64,000 nucleotides of DNA from Thermogemmatispora sp042408965 (lineage in GTDB: Bacteria > Chloroflexota > Ktedonobacteria > Ktedonobacterales > Ktedonobacteraceae), in NCBI GenBank assembly GCA_042408965.1, contig JBHOQN010000165.1, positions 3,800-67,799 on the forward strand, written 5' to 3'. Positions 27,109-36,054 of this stretch are shown here, one piece after another. The notes beneath the pieces were generated by a model. The model saw only the letters and a program-made list of their open reading frames with translations. It did not search any database and had not been told where the DNA came from. Every line of letters begins with the position of its first letter. The first letter of the stretch is position 1. The position numbers and the translations under genes were made by a program.

Positions 27109-27138
27109 TCGACAGGTGCTGCGTATGTATGGTATCAT
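27109..27138 (+). promoter_or_regulatory. Candidate promoter of the J-domain gene
   Basis: TCGACA (27109-27114), 18 bp, TGG-TATCAT (TATCAT 27133-27138), an extended -10. The leader to the ATG at 27201 would be about 57 nt. Confidence 0.5.
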
Positions 27139-27200
27139 AAACATGCTGATCTGTAAGAACCGGTAGCACTATCGGGCGAGAGGCTCGTTGTAGGCACTCC

Positions 27201-28118
27201 ATGAGTTCATCTGTCGATTATTATGCTGTGCTAGGGGTACAGGCGGGAGCCTCCCCAGCTGAGATCAAAGCGGCTTTTAAAAAGCTGGCCTTGCGTTATC
27301 ATCCCGACGTCTACAAAGGGAGCGATGCTGAAGAGCGGATGCGCCTGATCCTGGAGGCCTATCAGACCCTGAGCGATAGCGCATTGCGCCGCGAGTATGA
27401 TGCACGGCGTGGGTCTGGGTCTGGACATGGGGAGCAGACTGACAGGGCCTCTTCTGCGGCTGCGGGCCAGAGCAGCGCTCGTCAGCGGTCTCCGGAGGTC
27501 TCGCCACACGCACGGCGTGACCGCCAGCGCTACTATGATTTCCCCGAGTTAAGCGGAGCGGCAACGATCTATCTGGGTCCCACCATCTATGGTCTCAGCG
27601 CTGAGCAGGCAGCCCTCTTGAAGGAGCAGGGCCTGCTGCGGGGAGCTGCTCCTGTCGGAGTCGCGCGCGACCAGGCGCTCTATATGCCAGTGAGTGAGCA
27701 CGAGCGTGCAGCGCGCCTTGATGTCCACTACTGCCATCGCTGTCGCCATCGCTGGCCGGTGCGCTCCTCTGATGCCGGCGCCCGGTCGTCCTGTCCCCGC
27801 TGTCATGCACAAGACTGGGCTGAGTTCCTCCTGTTGCGCTGTGTACACTGTCGTGCGGTCTTTGAGAGTGAGCAGATTCGCTATGAGATCGGCGATTACC
27901 GCTATGGCGATGGGCGGCTCTGTCCCCCTTACGAGCTGTTTCCACTCTGTCCTTACTGCGGGCGCGCCAGGTGGTGCCCGGCGGAGGATGAGCGGGTTGC
28001 AGCCTTGCGCGCCGCGGCCGCGCGACGACGTGGCCTCTTTTTTCTGCTCGCTCTGGGGCTAGTGCTCATCGTCGTTGTGGCGCTGAGTATGATGGCCTTC
28101 ACCGCGCTCCTCCATTAG
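27201..28118 (+). CDS. J-domain protein with two zinc-ribbon-like segments and C-terminal membrane anchor
   Basis: 305 aa. Residues 6-70 are a complete J domain with the HPD motif (34-36), so it should stimulate a DnaK-type chaperone. A low-complexity linker follows. Two Cys clusters come next: 'CHRCRHRW..CPRCHAQDW' (about 178-205) and 'CVHCRAVF..CPYCGRARW' (about 215-262), each with four Cys. The protein ends with one hydrophobic helix (about 276-302) placing the J domain in the cytoplasm. It is not DnaJ: the G/F region and substrate-binding domain are missing. It may recruit Hsp70 to the membrane. The ribosome site is weak. Confidence 0.85.
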   Translation: MSSSVDYYAVLGVQAGASPAEIKAAFKKLALRYHPDVYKGSDAEERMRLILEAYQTLSDSALRREYDARRGSGSGHGEQTDRASSAAAGQSSARQRSPEVSPHARRDRQRYYDFPELSGAATIYLGPTIYGLSAEQAALLKEQGLLRGAAPVGVARDQALYMPVSEHERAARLDVHYCHRCRHRWPVRSSDAGARSSCPRCHAQDWAEFLLLRCVHCRAVFESEQIRYEIGDYRYGDGRLCPPYELFPLCPYCGRARWCPAEDERVAALRAAAARRRGLFFLLALGLVLIVVVALSMMAFTALLH

Positions 28119-28590
28119 CTGGCCTGCTGTCTGCTTCCCAGATCCGGGGCAGGAAGGCCGGCGCTCTGGTCCTGCTCTCTCTGATCTGTCTCTGCCGTCT
28201 CTCCGTTGTGCCATCGCCTGTCCGTTCTGGTAGAGGACTTCCATGCTCGCCGGGGCGTTGGCAGGAGGCTGGCGGAGATGAGCAGAGACCTCACTGAGAT
28301 CGGTCAGGTCCGAGTGTGATGGTCAAGATGAAGCGGTGGCGGTGGAGGCCGGTGTGCTCTGCCAGTGGTAGGGGGTCTTCCACCGGCCGGCTCAATTGTG
28401 ACGACTGCCGACCACTTCGCAGACGCCGGCGAATCTACACACGGATTGTGCTGTGGTGCACTGGCCGCACTGGCCACACTGGCTTGCAGGCTGCGCTCAG
28501 GCGCTCTCTCCGCTGCGGGCGAGCGTGCGCCAGGGATGTGTTATACTTGCCGTGCAGGGAGGAAAGCCACGATCAGGAGGAGCGACGCGG
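28119..28590 (+). other. Intergenic region before the aldolase gene
   Basis: 472 bp, GC-rich and free of credible coding. An extended -10 (TGT-TATACT, TATACT 28542-28547) without a clear -35 is the best promoter candidate for the aldolase gene, giving a leader of about 37 nt. No tRNA, RNase P or SRP RNA signature was found. Confidence 0.4.
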
Positions 28591-29583
28591 ATGTCTGATC
28601 TGCATCTAGTGGGCATTTATCCGCCCATACCTACCTTTTTTGATGTGCAGGAAGAGCTGGATCTTGCGACATTGGGCCGGCATATAGCACGTCTGGCCGA
28701 GAGCGGCATCGCTGGCTATGTCGTGCTCGGCACCAATGGAGAGGCGCCCCATCTCACGGCAGGGGAGCGCGAGGAAGTCATCCGGGCCTGTAGGGAGCGC
28801 GTGATCGCACTCTCAAGAGAGGTACCAGAGGAGAAGAGAAATCGGCTGCCGACGCTGATCCTCGCTGGTTGCGGCGAGCAGTCGACACGGGCGACCATCG
28901 CCGGCTGTGAGCGTGCAGCGCGAGCGGGGGCAGATGTAGCGCTGGTCTTACCACCATTTTATTTCAAGGGACGCATGGATACACGAGCCTTGCTGGCGCA
29001 CTACCGTGCGGTGGCCGATCGCAGCCCCCTGCCGGTGGTGCTCTACAACATGCCTGCCAGTGCGGCCGGTCTGGATCTAGATGCAGCTCTGGTCTGTCGT
29101 CTGGCCGAGCATCCCAATATCATCGGCCTCAAGGATAGCGCTGGTAATATTGCCAGACTGGCTCAGATTGCCGCTCAGGCCCGACCTGATTTTGCGCTGC
29201 TCGCCGGCAGCGCCGGCTACCTGCTGCCAGCGCTAGTGGTGGGAGCGCGAGGAGGGGTTCCCGCCCTGGCTAATGTCTTTCCGCGGGAAGTCTGTCGCCT
29301 GCAGGAGCTGTTTCGGGCCGGTCAGCTCGAAGAGGCCCGCCGGTTGCAGGCGCGCCTGGTGCCAGCCAATACAGCGGTCACCGCAACCTATAGCGTGGCT
29401 GGCTTGAAGGCGGCCCTCGAGCTGGTCCATGGCTACGGTGGGCGACCACGCTCGCCAGTGCAGCCCCTCACCGAGGAGGAATATACGTCTCTGCGAACAA
29501 GCATTCTGGCAGTGACTGACGACTCGAGCAGGACCAGCCAGCCCGCTGCGCTCTCCAGCGACGAGTCTATGGGTGGCGCGTAG
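28591..29583 (+). CDS. DHDPS/HOGA-family aldolase (class I, Schiff-base)
   Basis: 330 aa from the ATG at 28591, preceded by AGGAGGAG. TIM-barrel aldolase of the DapA/NanA/HOGA family: Schiff-base Lys181 in 'GLKDSAGN', Tyr152 in 'VVLYNMPAS', and the carboxylate-binding 'LGTNGEAPHLT' (46-56). In true DapA the last motif reads GTTGE; here the second Thr is Asn, as in 4-hydroxy-2-oxoglutarate aldolases (GSNGE), and 'AGLDLD' after the Tyr motif also fits those. It therefore probably cleaves or forms a 2-oxo acid other than dihydrodipicolinate. No lysine genes are adjacent. Confidence 0.87.
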   Translation: MSDLHLVGIYPPIPTFFDVQEELDLATLGRHIARLAESGIAGYVVLGTNGEAPHLTAGEREEVIRACRERVIALSREVPEEKRNRLPTLILAGCGEQSTRATIAGCERAARAGADVALVLPPFYFKGRMDTRALLAHYRAVADRSPLPVVLYNMPASAAGLDLDAALVCRLAEHPNIIGLKDSAGNIARLAQIAAQARPDFALLAGSAGYLLPALVVGARGGVPALANVFPREVCRLQELFRAGQLEEARRLQARLVPANTAVTATYSVAGLKAALELVHGYGGRPRSPVQPLTEEEYTSLRTSILAVTDDSSRTSQPAALSSDESMGGA

Positions 29584-29657
29584 CACGTCTCCGGGCATCT
29601 CATGCCTACTCGGAGGTGCTGGCTGTCCGAACCTGAGCAGTACGTTCCGATCCGAGG

Positions 29658-30563
29658 TTAGCTGGTGATGATAAAGGTGGTCGTCTGCGCCAGTTGAGCA
29701 TCGCTACAGTCGCTCTTGGTACACCAGTACAGTTCGACAGCCCCCTGACCGGCGCGATTATAGAAGGCTGAGAAGTAGCCTCCAGTGTAGTCAGACTTCA
29801 CCGTGAGCACCTTGCTATTGAACGCATGGATACCATCGAGATACCAGCTGGCGACGGCGTAGCCATTCTGGCCCGAGAGCTGGAACGTGGCGTAGATGGT
29901 TTGATGCACCTTGAAGGTCGTCGTCAGGTGGGTGGGCGTGATGCCGTTGACCTGATCAGCCATCTGAATACTGGTGATGATAGCCGCGGCTGATGTCGAG
30001 ACTGGCGAGCCAGAGGGCGAAGGCCCGGAAGGGTTCGTACCTGTGGTCGTAGTGGGGGTCGTGTCCATCGTCGAGTTGGCAGTCGCAACAACAGCGGTGG
30101 CGGTAGCGGCCTCAGCGGTCAGCGGGGCATTGAGATTGTTGACGGTGGTAGTGACGCTGTTGCTGGCAGTATACACAACATATATAAGGCTACCGATGCA
30201 TGCTGCCAGGAGTATAAACACAATGATGCCGATGATCAGCAGCACCCGCCCAACGTTGCTCTTGCGTGGAGCCGGGGGTGGGCCATAGGGATTGGGCACC
30301 GGTGGAGGCGTACCGTAGGTGCCAGACTGAGAAGCGCCGTAGGGGGTAGCCGGAGGCGGCGGAGCCTCATAGGGATTGAGCGGTGATGCCCCATAGTTCG
30401 TAGGAGGCAGGCCTGCTGGAGGCGGAGGCGCTCCATAGGGAGAGGACGCCAGAGCCGTTGGATCGTACGATCCCTGTCCGACGTTGTAAGGCGTGGGGTT
30501 GCCGCAGACAGGGCAGGAGGATGCTCCCGTGGGTAGCGCCGCTCCACAGCGATTGCATTGCAT
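29658..30563 (-). CDS. Zinc-ribbon membrane protein with extracellular domain (paralogue A)
   Basis: 301 aa. Residues 1-25 form a zinc ribbon ('CNRCGAAL..CPVCGN'). A long Pro/Tyr/Gly-rich disordered stretch (about 26-100) precedes a single hydrophobic helix (about 107-132). The outside part has a Thr/Ser-rich linker and a folded domain of about 105 residues with 'WYLDGIHAF' and 'AVELYWC'. The downstream part resembles the protein at 30675-31661 closely in layout. No known family recognised. It probably binds or presents something at the cell surface under control of a cytoplasmic ribbon. It converges with the aldolase gene. Confidence 0.75.
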   Translation of the reverse strand: MQCNRCGAALPTGASSCPVCGNPTPYNVGQGSYDPTALASSPYGAPPPPAGLPPTNYGASPLNPYEAPPPPATPYGASQSGTYGTPPPVPNPYGPPPAPRKSNVGRVLLIIGIIVFILLAACIGSLIYVVYTASNSVTTTVNNLNAPLTAEAATATAVVATANSTMDTTPTTTTGTNPSGPSPSGSPVSTSAAAIITSIQMADQVNGITPTHLTTTFKVHQTIYATFQLSGQNGYAVASWYLDGIHAFNSKVLTVKSDYTGGYFSAFYNRAGQGAVELYWCTKSDCSDAQLAQTTTFIITS

Positions 30564-30674
30564 AGGAAATGAGACCTCCTCAATTGCAAGCTAGAGACGC
30601 CCGGCCAGTGTGCTGAATGGCCCGGCGGTGCTCTACTAGCATATCATGCTGTGCGCAGGCTGCCAAGATAGTTG

Positions 30675-31661
30675 TTAGCTCATGGCAACCGTGAACGTCA
30701 CCTGTTGAGCCAGCACTTTATCTGTACACTGCGTGGTACTGGCCCAGTAGAGGTCAACGGTGCCCTCCCCTGGCTGACCGTAGATCGCGTACGAGTAGCC
30801 CGACTGGCTATATGGCCTCACTGCAAAGGCGAAGTTCGTCACACTCTTCCCATCCAGGTACCAGTAGACGCAGACAGCGCCAGCAGTACCGCGGGGATGA
30901 AGCAGAAAGGTCACATAGATCTGCTGGTTGGGCTTGAAGTGAGTGGTCACATGAGTCGGCTGGCCGGTCTGGGGATTCACAGCGCTGGCCATCTGCGGGT
31001 GATCAATATAGCCCTGACCAGGGAGAGCGGTGACGGTCAAGGGTGGGGTGGTAGTAGCAGTCACAGAGGCCGTATGAGTCGCGGCCTGACTCGCCGTGGC
31101 CGTGACGCCAGGTTGCTGATTGACACTGGAGCTGGCCGCATTGTCGGTCAGGTGCAGAGACATGAACCAGACACAGAGCAGAAGGATCGCCGCCATGCCG
31201 ATGCAGGTGGCAGAGGCAATGAAGCCCAGGCGCGTGTGGCTGGTGCGGCGCTGGCCGGACGTTCCGCCAGCGTACCCGGCCGCTGGCAGATCCTGGAGGG
31301 CTGTCTCTGTCTGTGGCAGCCAGGCCTGTGGCGGCTGGGGAGTCTGAGGTGCGGGGGTGGCAAGCACATCCGCGGGACCCCAGCCGCTAGTGGGGGGCAG
31401 CGTCTGCGGTGGAGGGCTGCCCATTACTCCCATTGCGGGCTGTTCCCAGGCATGAAAGGGCGGCGTCGCGGCGCCGGGAGCGCCTGGCACAACAGGAGCG
31501 CCTCCCTGGACCGCGCCTCCCCACGGGTATTCATACTGCTGTGCTCTGGTTGCGACAGGGCTGGGCGGAGCCGCGTTCCCCAGGGCTGCGCCGCAGCGAG
31601 GGCAGTGTGTATATGTGCGTGTTGGCGAGAGCGGCAGGCCGCAGTTCGTGCATCTCGTCAT
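30675..31661 (-). CDS. Zinc-ribbon membrane protein with extracellular domain (paralogue B)
   Basis: 328 aa. The N-terminal ribbon 'CTNCGLPL..CPRCGAAL' (about 3-28), a Pro/Ala/Gly-rich linker, one membrane helix (about 170-190), a Thr-rich linker and a C-terminal domain of about 110 residues repeat the design of the next gene downstream. Matching segments are 'VTTHFKPNQQIYVTFLL' / 'LTTTFKVHQTIYATFQL', 'WYLDGKSVTNF' / 'WYLDGIHAFNS' and 'GTVDLYWAS' / 'GAVELYWCT'. The two genes look like a tandem duplication 111 bp apart. Function unknown. Confidence 0.75.
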   Translation of the reverse strand: MTRCTNCGLPLSPTRTYTHCPRCGAALGNAAPPSPVATRAQQYEYPWGGAVQGGAPVVPGAPGAATPPFHAWEQPAMGVMGSPPPQTLPPTSGWGPADVLATPAPQTPQPPQAWLPQTETALQDLPAAGYAGGTSGQRRTSHTRLGFIASATCIGMAAILLLCVWFMSLHLTDNAASSSVNQQPGVTATASQAATHTASVTATTTPPLTVTALPGQGYIDHPQMASAVNPQTGQPTHVTTHFKPNQQIYVTFLLHPRGTAGAVCVYWYLDGKSVTNFAFAVRPYSQSGYSYAIYGQPGEGTVDLYWASTTQCTDKVLAQQVTFTVAMS

Positions 31662-32051
31662 CGGTCATTTCTCCCACACGTGCTCGCAAATAGTACCATT
31701 ATTTTTCCCCGTTACCTCTTTACAACGAATCATGAGTGCCTGAGTAAGTTACACTTCCCCTGAAAAGGCTACTCGCTTCCAGAGGAAGATCGTTGTAGCC
31801 GCCAGCGCGGCGTAGTAGGCGGCCAGATAGCTATATACCGGCCGCTATCTATGATATAATGGTGCAAGTTCTTAGCGGTCGCTGCTGAAAGGCAGTGCCA
31901 CGGGCAGAGAATAACATATCCTGGTTGAGAAGGAAGCAGAAGTGGGACATCCGGGCCTGGTGACATCTGAGGAGAGAGGCTCGGAGGAACGTCGCACCGC
32001 GTGAGATTCTACAGCGCACAGCCAGCAGCGATCGGAACAGGATGACAGAAC
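31662..32051 (+). other. Intergenic region before the sensor kinase gene
   Basis: 390 bp between divergent genes. It holds the promoter and inverted repeat noted at 31825-31860. The rest is AT-richer near 31680-31760; no gene or RNA fold could be supported. The transcript leader of the sensor kinase would be about 185 nt. Confidence 0.4.
31825..31860 (+). promoter_or_regulatory. Sensor kinase promoter with inverted repeat over the -35
   Basis: A perfect TATAAT (31855-31860) preceded by TGA gives an extended -10. No -35 consensus is present. Instead, AGATAGC (31825-31831) and GCTATCT (31844-31850), an exact 7-bp inverted repeat with a 12-bp spacer, straddle the -35 position. This suggests activation or repression by a dimeric regulator. 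Confidence 0.5.
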
Positions 32052-34193
32052 GTGTCGCAAGAGTGTGAAGTGAAGAACGTGCTCAAAGAGCACCTCTCAC
32101 GATTACAGATCTGTTTACAGCGTGCTTCGGGAGAAAGCTCAGGTCCTGAGGAGGGGAGCGATGCCTGGTTATTGCTGAAGGCCCTGGTAGGTGAGGAAGA
32201 GACCGCCTTGCGCGAGCGCCTCGTCCAATCTGGGCGCTGGCTGGCAGAGCAGGGCGGGAGGCTAGATACGCGCCTGCAGGCGATGCAGGGCTATCTCGAT
32301 GCACTCGCCGCCGAGCTGGAGACCATGTTTGCCGGGCAGCCTCACTATCTGGCTGCTGCCCTTGCACGTCTCTACCATCTGCAGGCGGAGTGCTCGCTGG
32401 CGCTCACCCATGGCTATCAGGAAGCCGCTAGCCAGATGAGTGCGGAGCAGCGTCGCCTCATCGAGCGCAGTGAGCGCCGTCTTCTGGCGCTGCAGCGTAT
32501 CAACGGCATTAATAATTCGAGCATGGATCTCGATCAGACGCTGGAGCTGACGGCCCAGATTGTGGCCGAGGAGTTGCAGGCCTCCCTCTGCGCTATCTTC
32601 TTCTACGATGAGCTGCAGCGTCTTCTGACCCTGCGGGCGACGAACGGACCGCGGCCCCTGGGGGGCATGCATTTCACGCTGCGCCTTGGCGAGGGCTACA
32701 GCGGCTGGGTTGCCGATAAGGGCCACCCTCTCCTGGTGCGTGATGTAATGACCGATGCACACTTCGCCGCAGAGGCCAGTACCTATGATAGCGAGTATCA
32801 CGGGCTGATGGCGCTGCCAATTATTTTCTTTGGCAACGTTGAGCATCTGATCGGCGTCATCAGTGTGCAGTCGGAGGAACCGCGAGACTTTGCGCCTGAA
32901 GAGATCAATTTTCTTGAGGTGGTCGCGGGTATTGTGGCGATCAATATAGAGAATGGACGCCTCTATGAACAGACGGACGAGCAGTTGCGGCGCAAGGTGC
33001 ACGAGCTAGCAACCATTCACCGCGTCACCACAGTGATTGCACGGACGCTGAATCTGGATGAGGTGCTGCAGATGATCACGACCCAGGCGGTGCATCTGAG
33101 CGGTGCTGAGCGTTCCTGTATCTTTGAACTGGATGCTGAGACACAGACGCTACGCATTCTCGCGCACTATGGCCTGGGAGGGAGCCAGATTCAGCATGCG
33201 CGGGTCAAGGTGGGCGAGTGCTGTGCCGGTCGTACGGTACAGACCGGGCGCCCGACCATGCTCGTCGATTGTTTCCACCAGGACGAGACCTGCTTTTTGC
33301 GAGCCGATCCGCTGATCTCGTCAGAGATTCACTCTGTGCTCTGCGTGCCGCTGGAGGTCAAGCGCAAGGTGCTTGGCTGCATCTGCATCTACAGCAGCCA
33401 TCGTCATCTGCTCAGCCCTGAGCAGATGCAGCTTGTGGTGACCTTCGCCAACGAAGCAGCCATCGCCATTGAGAACGCGCGCCTCTATGAAGAGACGCGC
33501 CACGGCCTCGAATTGAAGTCCGTGCTGCTACGCGAGTTGCATCACCGTGTCAAGAACAACCTGGCAACGGTGGCGGGAATTCTCTCGCTGCAGCGGCGTC
33601 GCACGCGCTCACTGGAGGTGGGCAATACGCTCGCCGAGAGTGTGAATCGCGTTCAGGGGCTGGCCGCAACGCACGATCTGCTGGCACATGAGGATCTCAG
33701 TGAGGCGCGTGTCGATGATATCGCCCGGAAAATCGTCGGTGTTGCCAATGCTAATCTCAGTCCACCTGGCACTCATATTACGTTTAAAGTCGAACCCTGC
33801 CCGATTGTGATCCCTTCGCGAGCCGTGACCATTCTGGCGCTGGTGCTCAACGAGATGGTCTCCAACGCCATCAAGCATGGGATGGCCGATCTGAGGGAGG
33901 GAACGGTCCTGGTGCGTGGCCGTGAGGAGCAGGGGACCGTGGTTGTGGAGGTCATTGATACAGGAAGAGGGCCCCTCAAGTCGCTCGATGAGGCGGAGGC
34001 TGGCGAGGGTCTGGGTCTCTCGCTCATCAGCAATCTGATCGCTGATCTACGGGGGCGTTTCAGTCTCAGCCGCGTCAGTGAGCTTGAGCCTCCAGCCAGC
34101 ATGCCCGGTCTGAAGGCGCCCTTTGGCGGCTATACGGTGGCGCAGGTGCGTTTCCCACTGACGCGCTCATTCACTGAGGCCGGACGTATCTGA
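32052..34193 (+). CDS. GAF-GAF sensor histidine kinase (HisKA_2 type)
   Basis: 713 aa, cytoplasmic. A helical N-terminal region (1-150) precedes two GAF domains (about 160-310 and 330-480). The phosphoacceptor His is in 'LRELHHRVKNNL' (about 490-505), the HisKA_2/HWE-type H box. A HATPase_c domain follows (about 580-700; 'NEMVSNAIKHG', 'DTGRGP', 'GLGLSL'). The likely GTG start at 32052 has AGGA nine bases upstream. The receiver-only regulator 57 bp downstream is its obvious partner. GAF domains may bind a small ligand, haem or a bilin; ligand unknown. Confidence 0.92.
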   Translation: MSQECEVKNVLKEHLSRLQICLQRASGESSGPEEGSDAWLLLKALVGEEETALRERLVQSGRWLAEQGGRLDTRLQAMQGYLDALAAELETMFAGQPHYLAAALARLYHLQAECSLALTHGYQEAASQMSAEQRRLIERSERRLLALQRINGINNSSMDLDQTLELTAQIVAEELQASLCAIFFYDELQRLLTLRATNGPRPLGGMHFTLRLGEGYSGWVADKGHPLLVRDVMTDAHFAAEASTYDSEYHGLMALPIIFFGNVEHLIGVISVQSEEPRDFAPEEINFLEVVAGIVAINIENGRLYEQTDEQLRRKVHELATIHRVTTVIARTLNLDEVLQMITTQAVHLSGAERSCIFELDAETQTLRILAHYGLGGSQIQHARVKVGECCAGRTVQTGRPTMLVDCFHQDETCFLRADPLISSEIHSVLCVPLEVKRKVLGCICIYSSHRHLLSPEQMQLVVTFANEAAIAIENARLYEETRHGLELKSVLLRELHHRVKNNLATVAGILSLQRRRTRSLEVGNTLAESVNRVQGLAATHDLLAHEDLSEARVDDIARKIVGVANANLSPPGTHITFKVEPCPIVIPSRAVTILALVLNEMVSNAIKHGMADLREGTVLVRGREEQGTVVVEVIDTGRGPLKSLDEAEAGEGLGLSLISNLIADLRGRFSLSRVSELEPPASMPGLKAPFGGYTVAQVRFPLTRSFTEAGRI

Positions 34194-34250
34194 GCCAGGA
34201 GCGCTGCTGTTGACTGTTCACCAAAGTGGCTTCGGGGTGAGGTGATATGC

Positions 34251-34733
34251 ATGGATGATCACGTGAGAAAACCCAGGATTCTGGTTGTTGAAGATGATTC
34301 TAGCCTGCTGAATGTCTTGTGTACCTTCCTCTCCTACTCATGCTTTGATGTACGCGGTGCGCTGGGTGGTGAGGAGGCGATCGCTCTTGTGAACACCTTT
34401 GCTCCTCATCTGGTCGTTCTCGATCTCAATATGCGGCCGGTGTCCGGCTGGGAGGTGCTACAGTGGCTCCGCGAGCAGGAGTTAGTTCCGCCCTTGCGAG
34501 TGCTGGTACTGACCGCCGTGACCGCGATGACCGACCGCGTACGCGGCCTGGAGGAGGGCGCCATCGATTATATGACCAAGCCAGCTCAACCCACCGTGCT
34601 GGTCGAGCGCATTCGCAGTCTGCTGGCCATCGATGATGAACAACTGATCTATCTCCATCAGAAGCGCGTTCGGGAGCAACGCCAGGCTCTGAAGCGGCTG
34701 ATTATACCGGAAAGAGATGAATTTGTCTATTAG
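34251..34733 (+). CDS. Single-domain response regulator (CheY-like)
   Basis: 160 aa from the ATG at 34251 (GAGGTGAT upstream); a GTG at 34242 is an in-frame alternative. The receiver domain covers residues 9-125 with acidic Asp15-Asp16, phosphoacceptor Asp58 in 'VVLDLNM', Thr88 and Lys110 in 'MTKPA'. The remaining 35 residues are a basic helical tail with no DNA-binding fold. It probably acts by protein interaction or as a phospho-sink for the sensor kinase just upstream. Its stop faces that of a Ser/Thr kinase gene only 8 bp away. Confidence 0.92.
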   Translation: MDDHVRKPRILVVEDDSSLLNVLCTFLSYSCFDVRGALGGEEAIALVNTFAPHLVVLDLNMRPVSGWEVLQWLREQELVPPLRVLVLTAVTAMTDRVRGLEEGAIDYMTKPAQPTVLVERIRSLLAIDDEQLIYLHQKRVREQRQALKRLIIPERDEFVY

Positions 34734-34741
34734 CGACGCAG

Positions 34742-35908
34742 TCAGATGCGCACTGCCGGCAGCGCATGGCCGCAGGTCGTGCAGAAGCGCTTGCTGGCCG
34801 GATGGATCAGGCCGCAGTGCATGCACTGATTGAGCGTGTTCCCGCAGGTTGTGCAGTAGCGCATATGCGGCTTATTCAGGCTCTGGCAGTTTGGGCAGAT
34901 ATAGAGGCCCTGTCCTGCAGGGGCCTGCGGCAGCGGAGCCTGCGGTGGTGGAACCTGCGGCTGTCGCGCCGGAGCCGAAGCCGGAGGAGATGGTGGCATA
35001 GCCGGAGCAGAGGGCGGTGATGGAGAGCGCTCGAAAGGGTAGGCTGGCAGGCGGGCGGTACTGCGGGTAGCCAGTTCGAGCGCATCGACCAGTTCACCAG
35101 CTCTCTGGTAGCGTTGAGCCGGATCTTTCATCAGGGCGGTCAGAATGACCTGCTCTACTGCGGGCGAGATAGCCGGGTTGAAGCGGCTGGGTGGCGGTGG
35201 AGGCAGATAGAGATGACTGTGGGCCAGCTCCGGGTAGCTGCTGCCGACGAAGGGCGTGCGTCCTGTCAGCGCCTCGAAGAGCATAACGCCCAGGGCATAG
35301 ATGTCCGCGCGTCCATCGACCTGGATGCCTCGGCACTGCTCCGGAGACATATACTCGGGGGTGCCCACGCCCGCGCCCGGCCGGGTCAGTTGTTCTGAGG
35401 TGCTGGCCAGCACCTTGGCGATGCCGAAGTCCGAGAGAATCGGCCGGCCGGCGCGATCCAGCAAGACATTCACAGGCTTGACGTCGCGGTGAATGATCCC
35501 CTGCTCATGAGCGTAAGCCAGGGCATCGGCGATCTGGCGAAAGATCGTCGTTGCCTCAGCGAGGTCCATGGTCCTGCCCTGGGCACGCAATTGATCCAGG
35601 CGTTGTTTCAGTGTTCCTCCGTCGACCAGCTGCATCACGATATACAGATGCCCGTTATACTCGCTGGCATCGTGAACCGTCACAATATTGGGGTGAGCAA
35701 GGCGGCCCACCAGGCGCGCTTCCAGATTGAAACGCTCAACAAAACTACGGTCCGCAGCATACCAGGGAGGAAGGACCTTGATAGCAACTTCGCGATCAAG
35801 ATTCTCCTGGCGGGCCCGATAGACACGAGCCATGCCGCCCTGTCCAAGCGGCTCCAGGATCTTGAAGTTTCCCAGGTTTGCCCCGATGAGCTGATCTTGT
35901 TGTTGCAC
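34742..35908 (-). CDS. Ser/Thr protein kinase with C-terminal double zinc ribbon
   Basis: 388 aa from a GTG start (GAGGTAAG upstream). The Hanks-type kinase domain (about 12-270) is complete: 'GQGGMARVY' loop, Lys in 'VAIKVLP', 'HRDVKPVNVL', 'DFGIA', 'GTPEYMSPEQ'. A Pro/Ala-rich linker leads to two zinc ribbons in tandem: 'CPNCQ..CTTCGN' and 'CMHCG..CTTCGH' (about 330-382). No membrane segment is present, unlike PknB-type kinases with outside sensor domains, so the ribbons may bring it to partners. It is followed downstream only by the receiver gene on the opposite strand. Confidence 0.93.
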   Translation of the reverse strand: MQQQDQLIGANLGNFKILEPLGQGGMARVYRARQENLDREVAIKVLPPWYAADRSFVERFNLEARLVGRLAHPNIVTVHDASEYNGHLYIVMQLVDGGTLKQRLDQLRAQGRTMDLAEATTIFRQIADALAYAHEQGIIHRDVKPVNVLLDRAGRPILSDFGIAKVLASTSEQLTRPGAGVGTPEYMSPEQCRGIQVDGRADIYALGVMLFEALTGRTPFVGSSYPELAHSHLYLPPPPPSRFNPAISPAVEQVILTALMKDPAQRYQRAGELVDALELATRSTARLPAYPFERSPSPPSAPAMPPSPPASAPARQPQVPPPQAPLPQAPAGQGLYICPNCQSLNKPHMRYCTTCGNTLNQCMHCGLIHPASKRFCTTCGHALPAVRI

Positions 35909-36054
35909 GACTTACCTCGTTAGAGCGGGCACCCTTTGTTGATCACCAGGGCCGCGAGCGGGCTGCGGGTGCCCGGCGTGAGCATCAGGTACGCGATCTT
36001 CCAGAGCGAAGATTTCTGTGTGGCCCGAACCGAACAACAGCCCTCTCAGCGGGC

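Noticed and set aside
28119..28590. RNase P or SRP RNA in the GC-rich gap
   Set aside because: A GAGGAAAG-like string occurs near 28558 but the rest of the RNase P core and the SRP tetraloop region do not.
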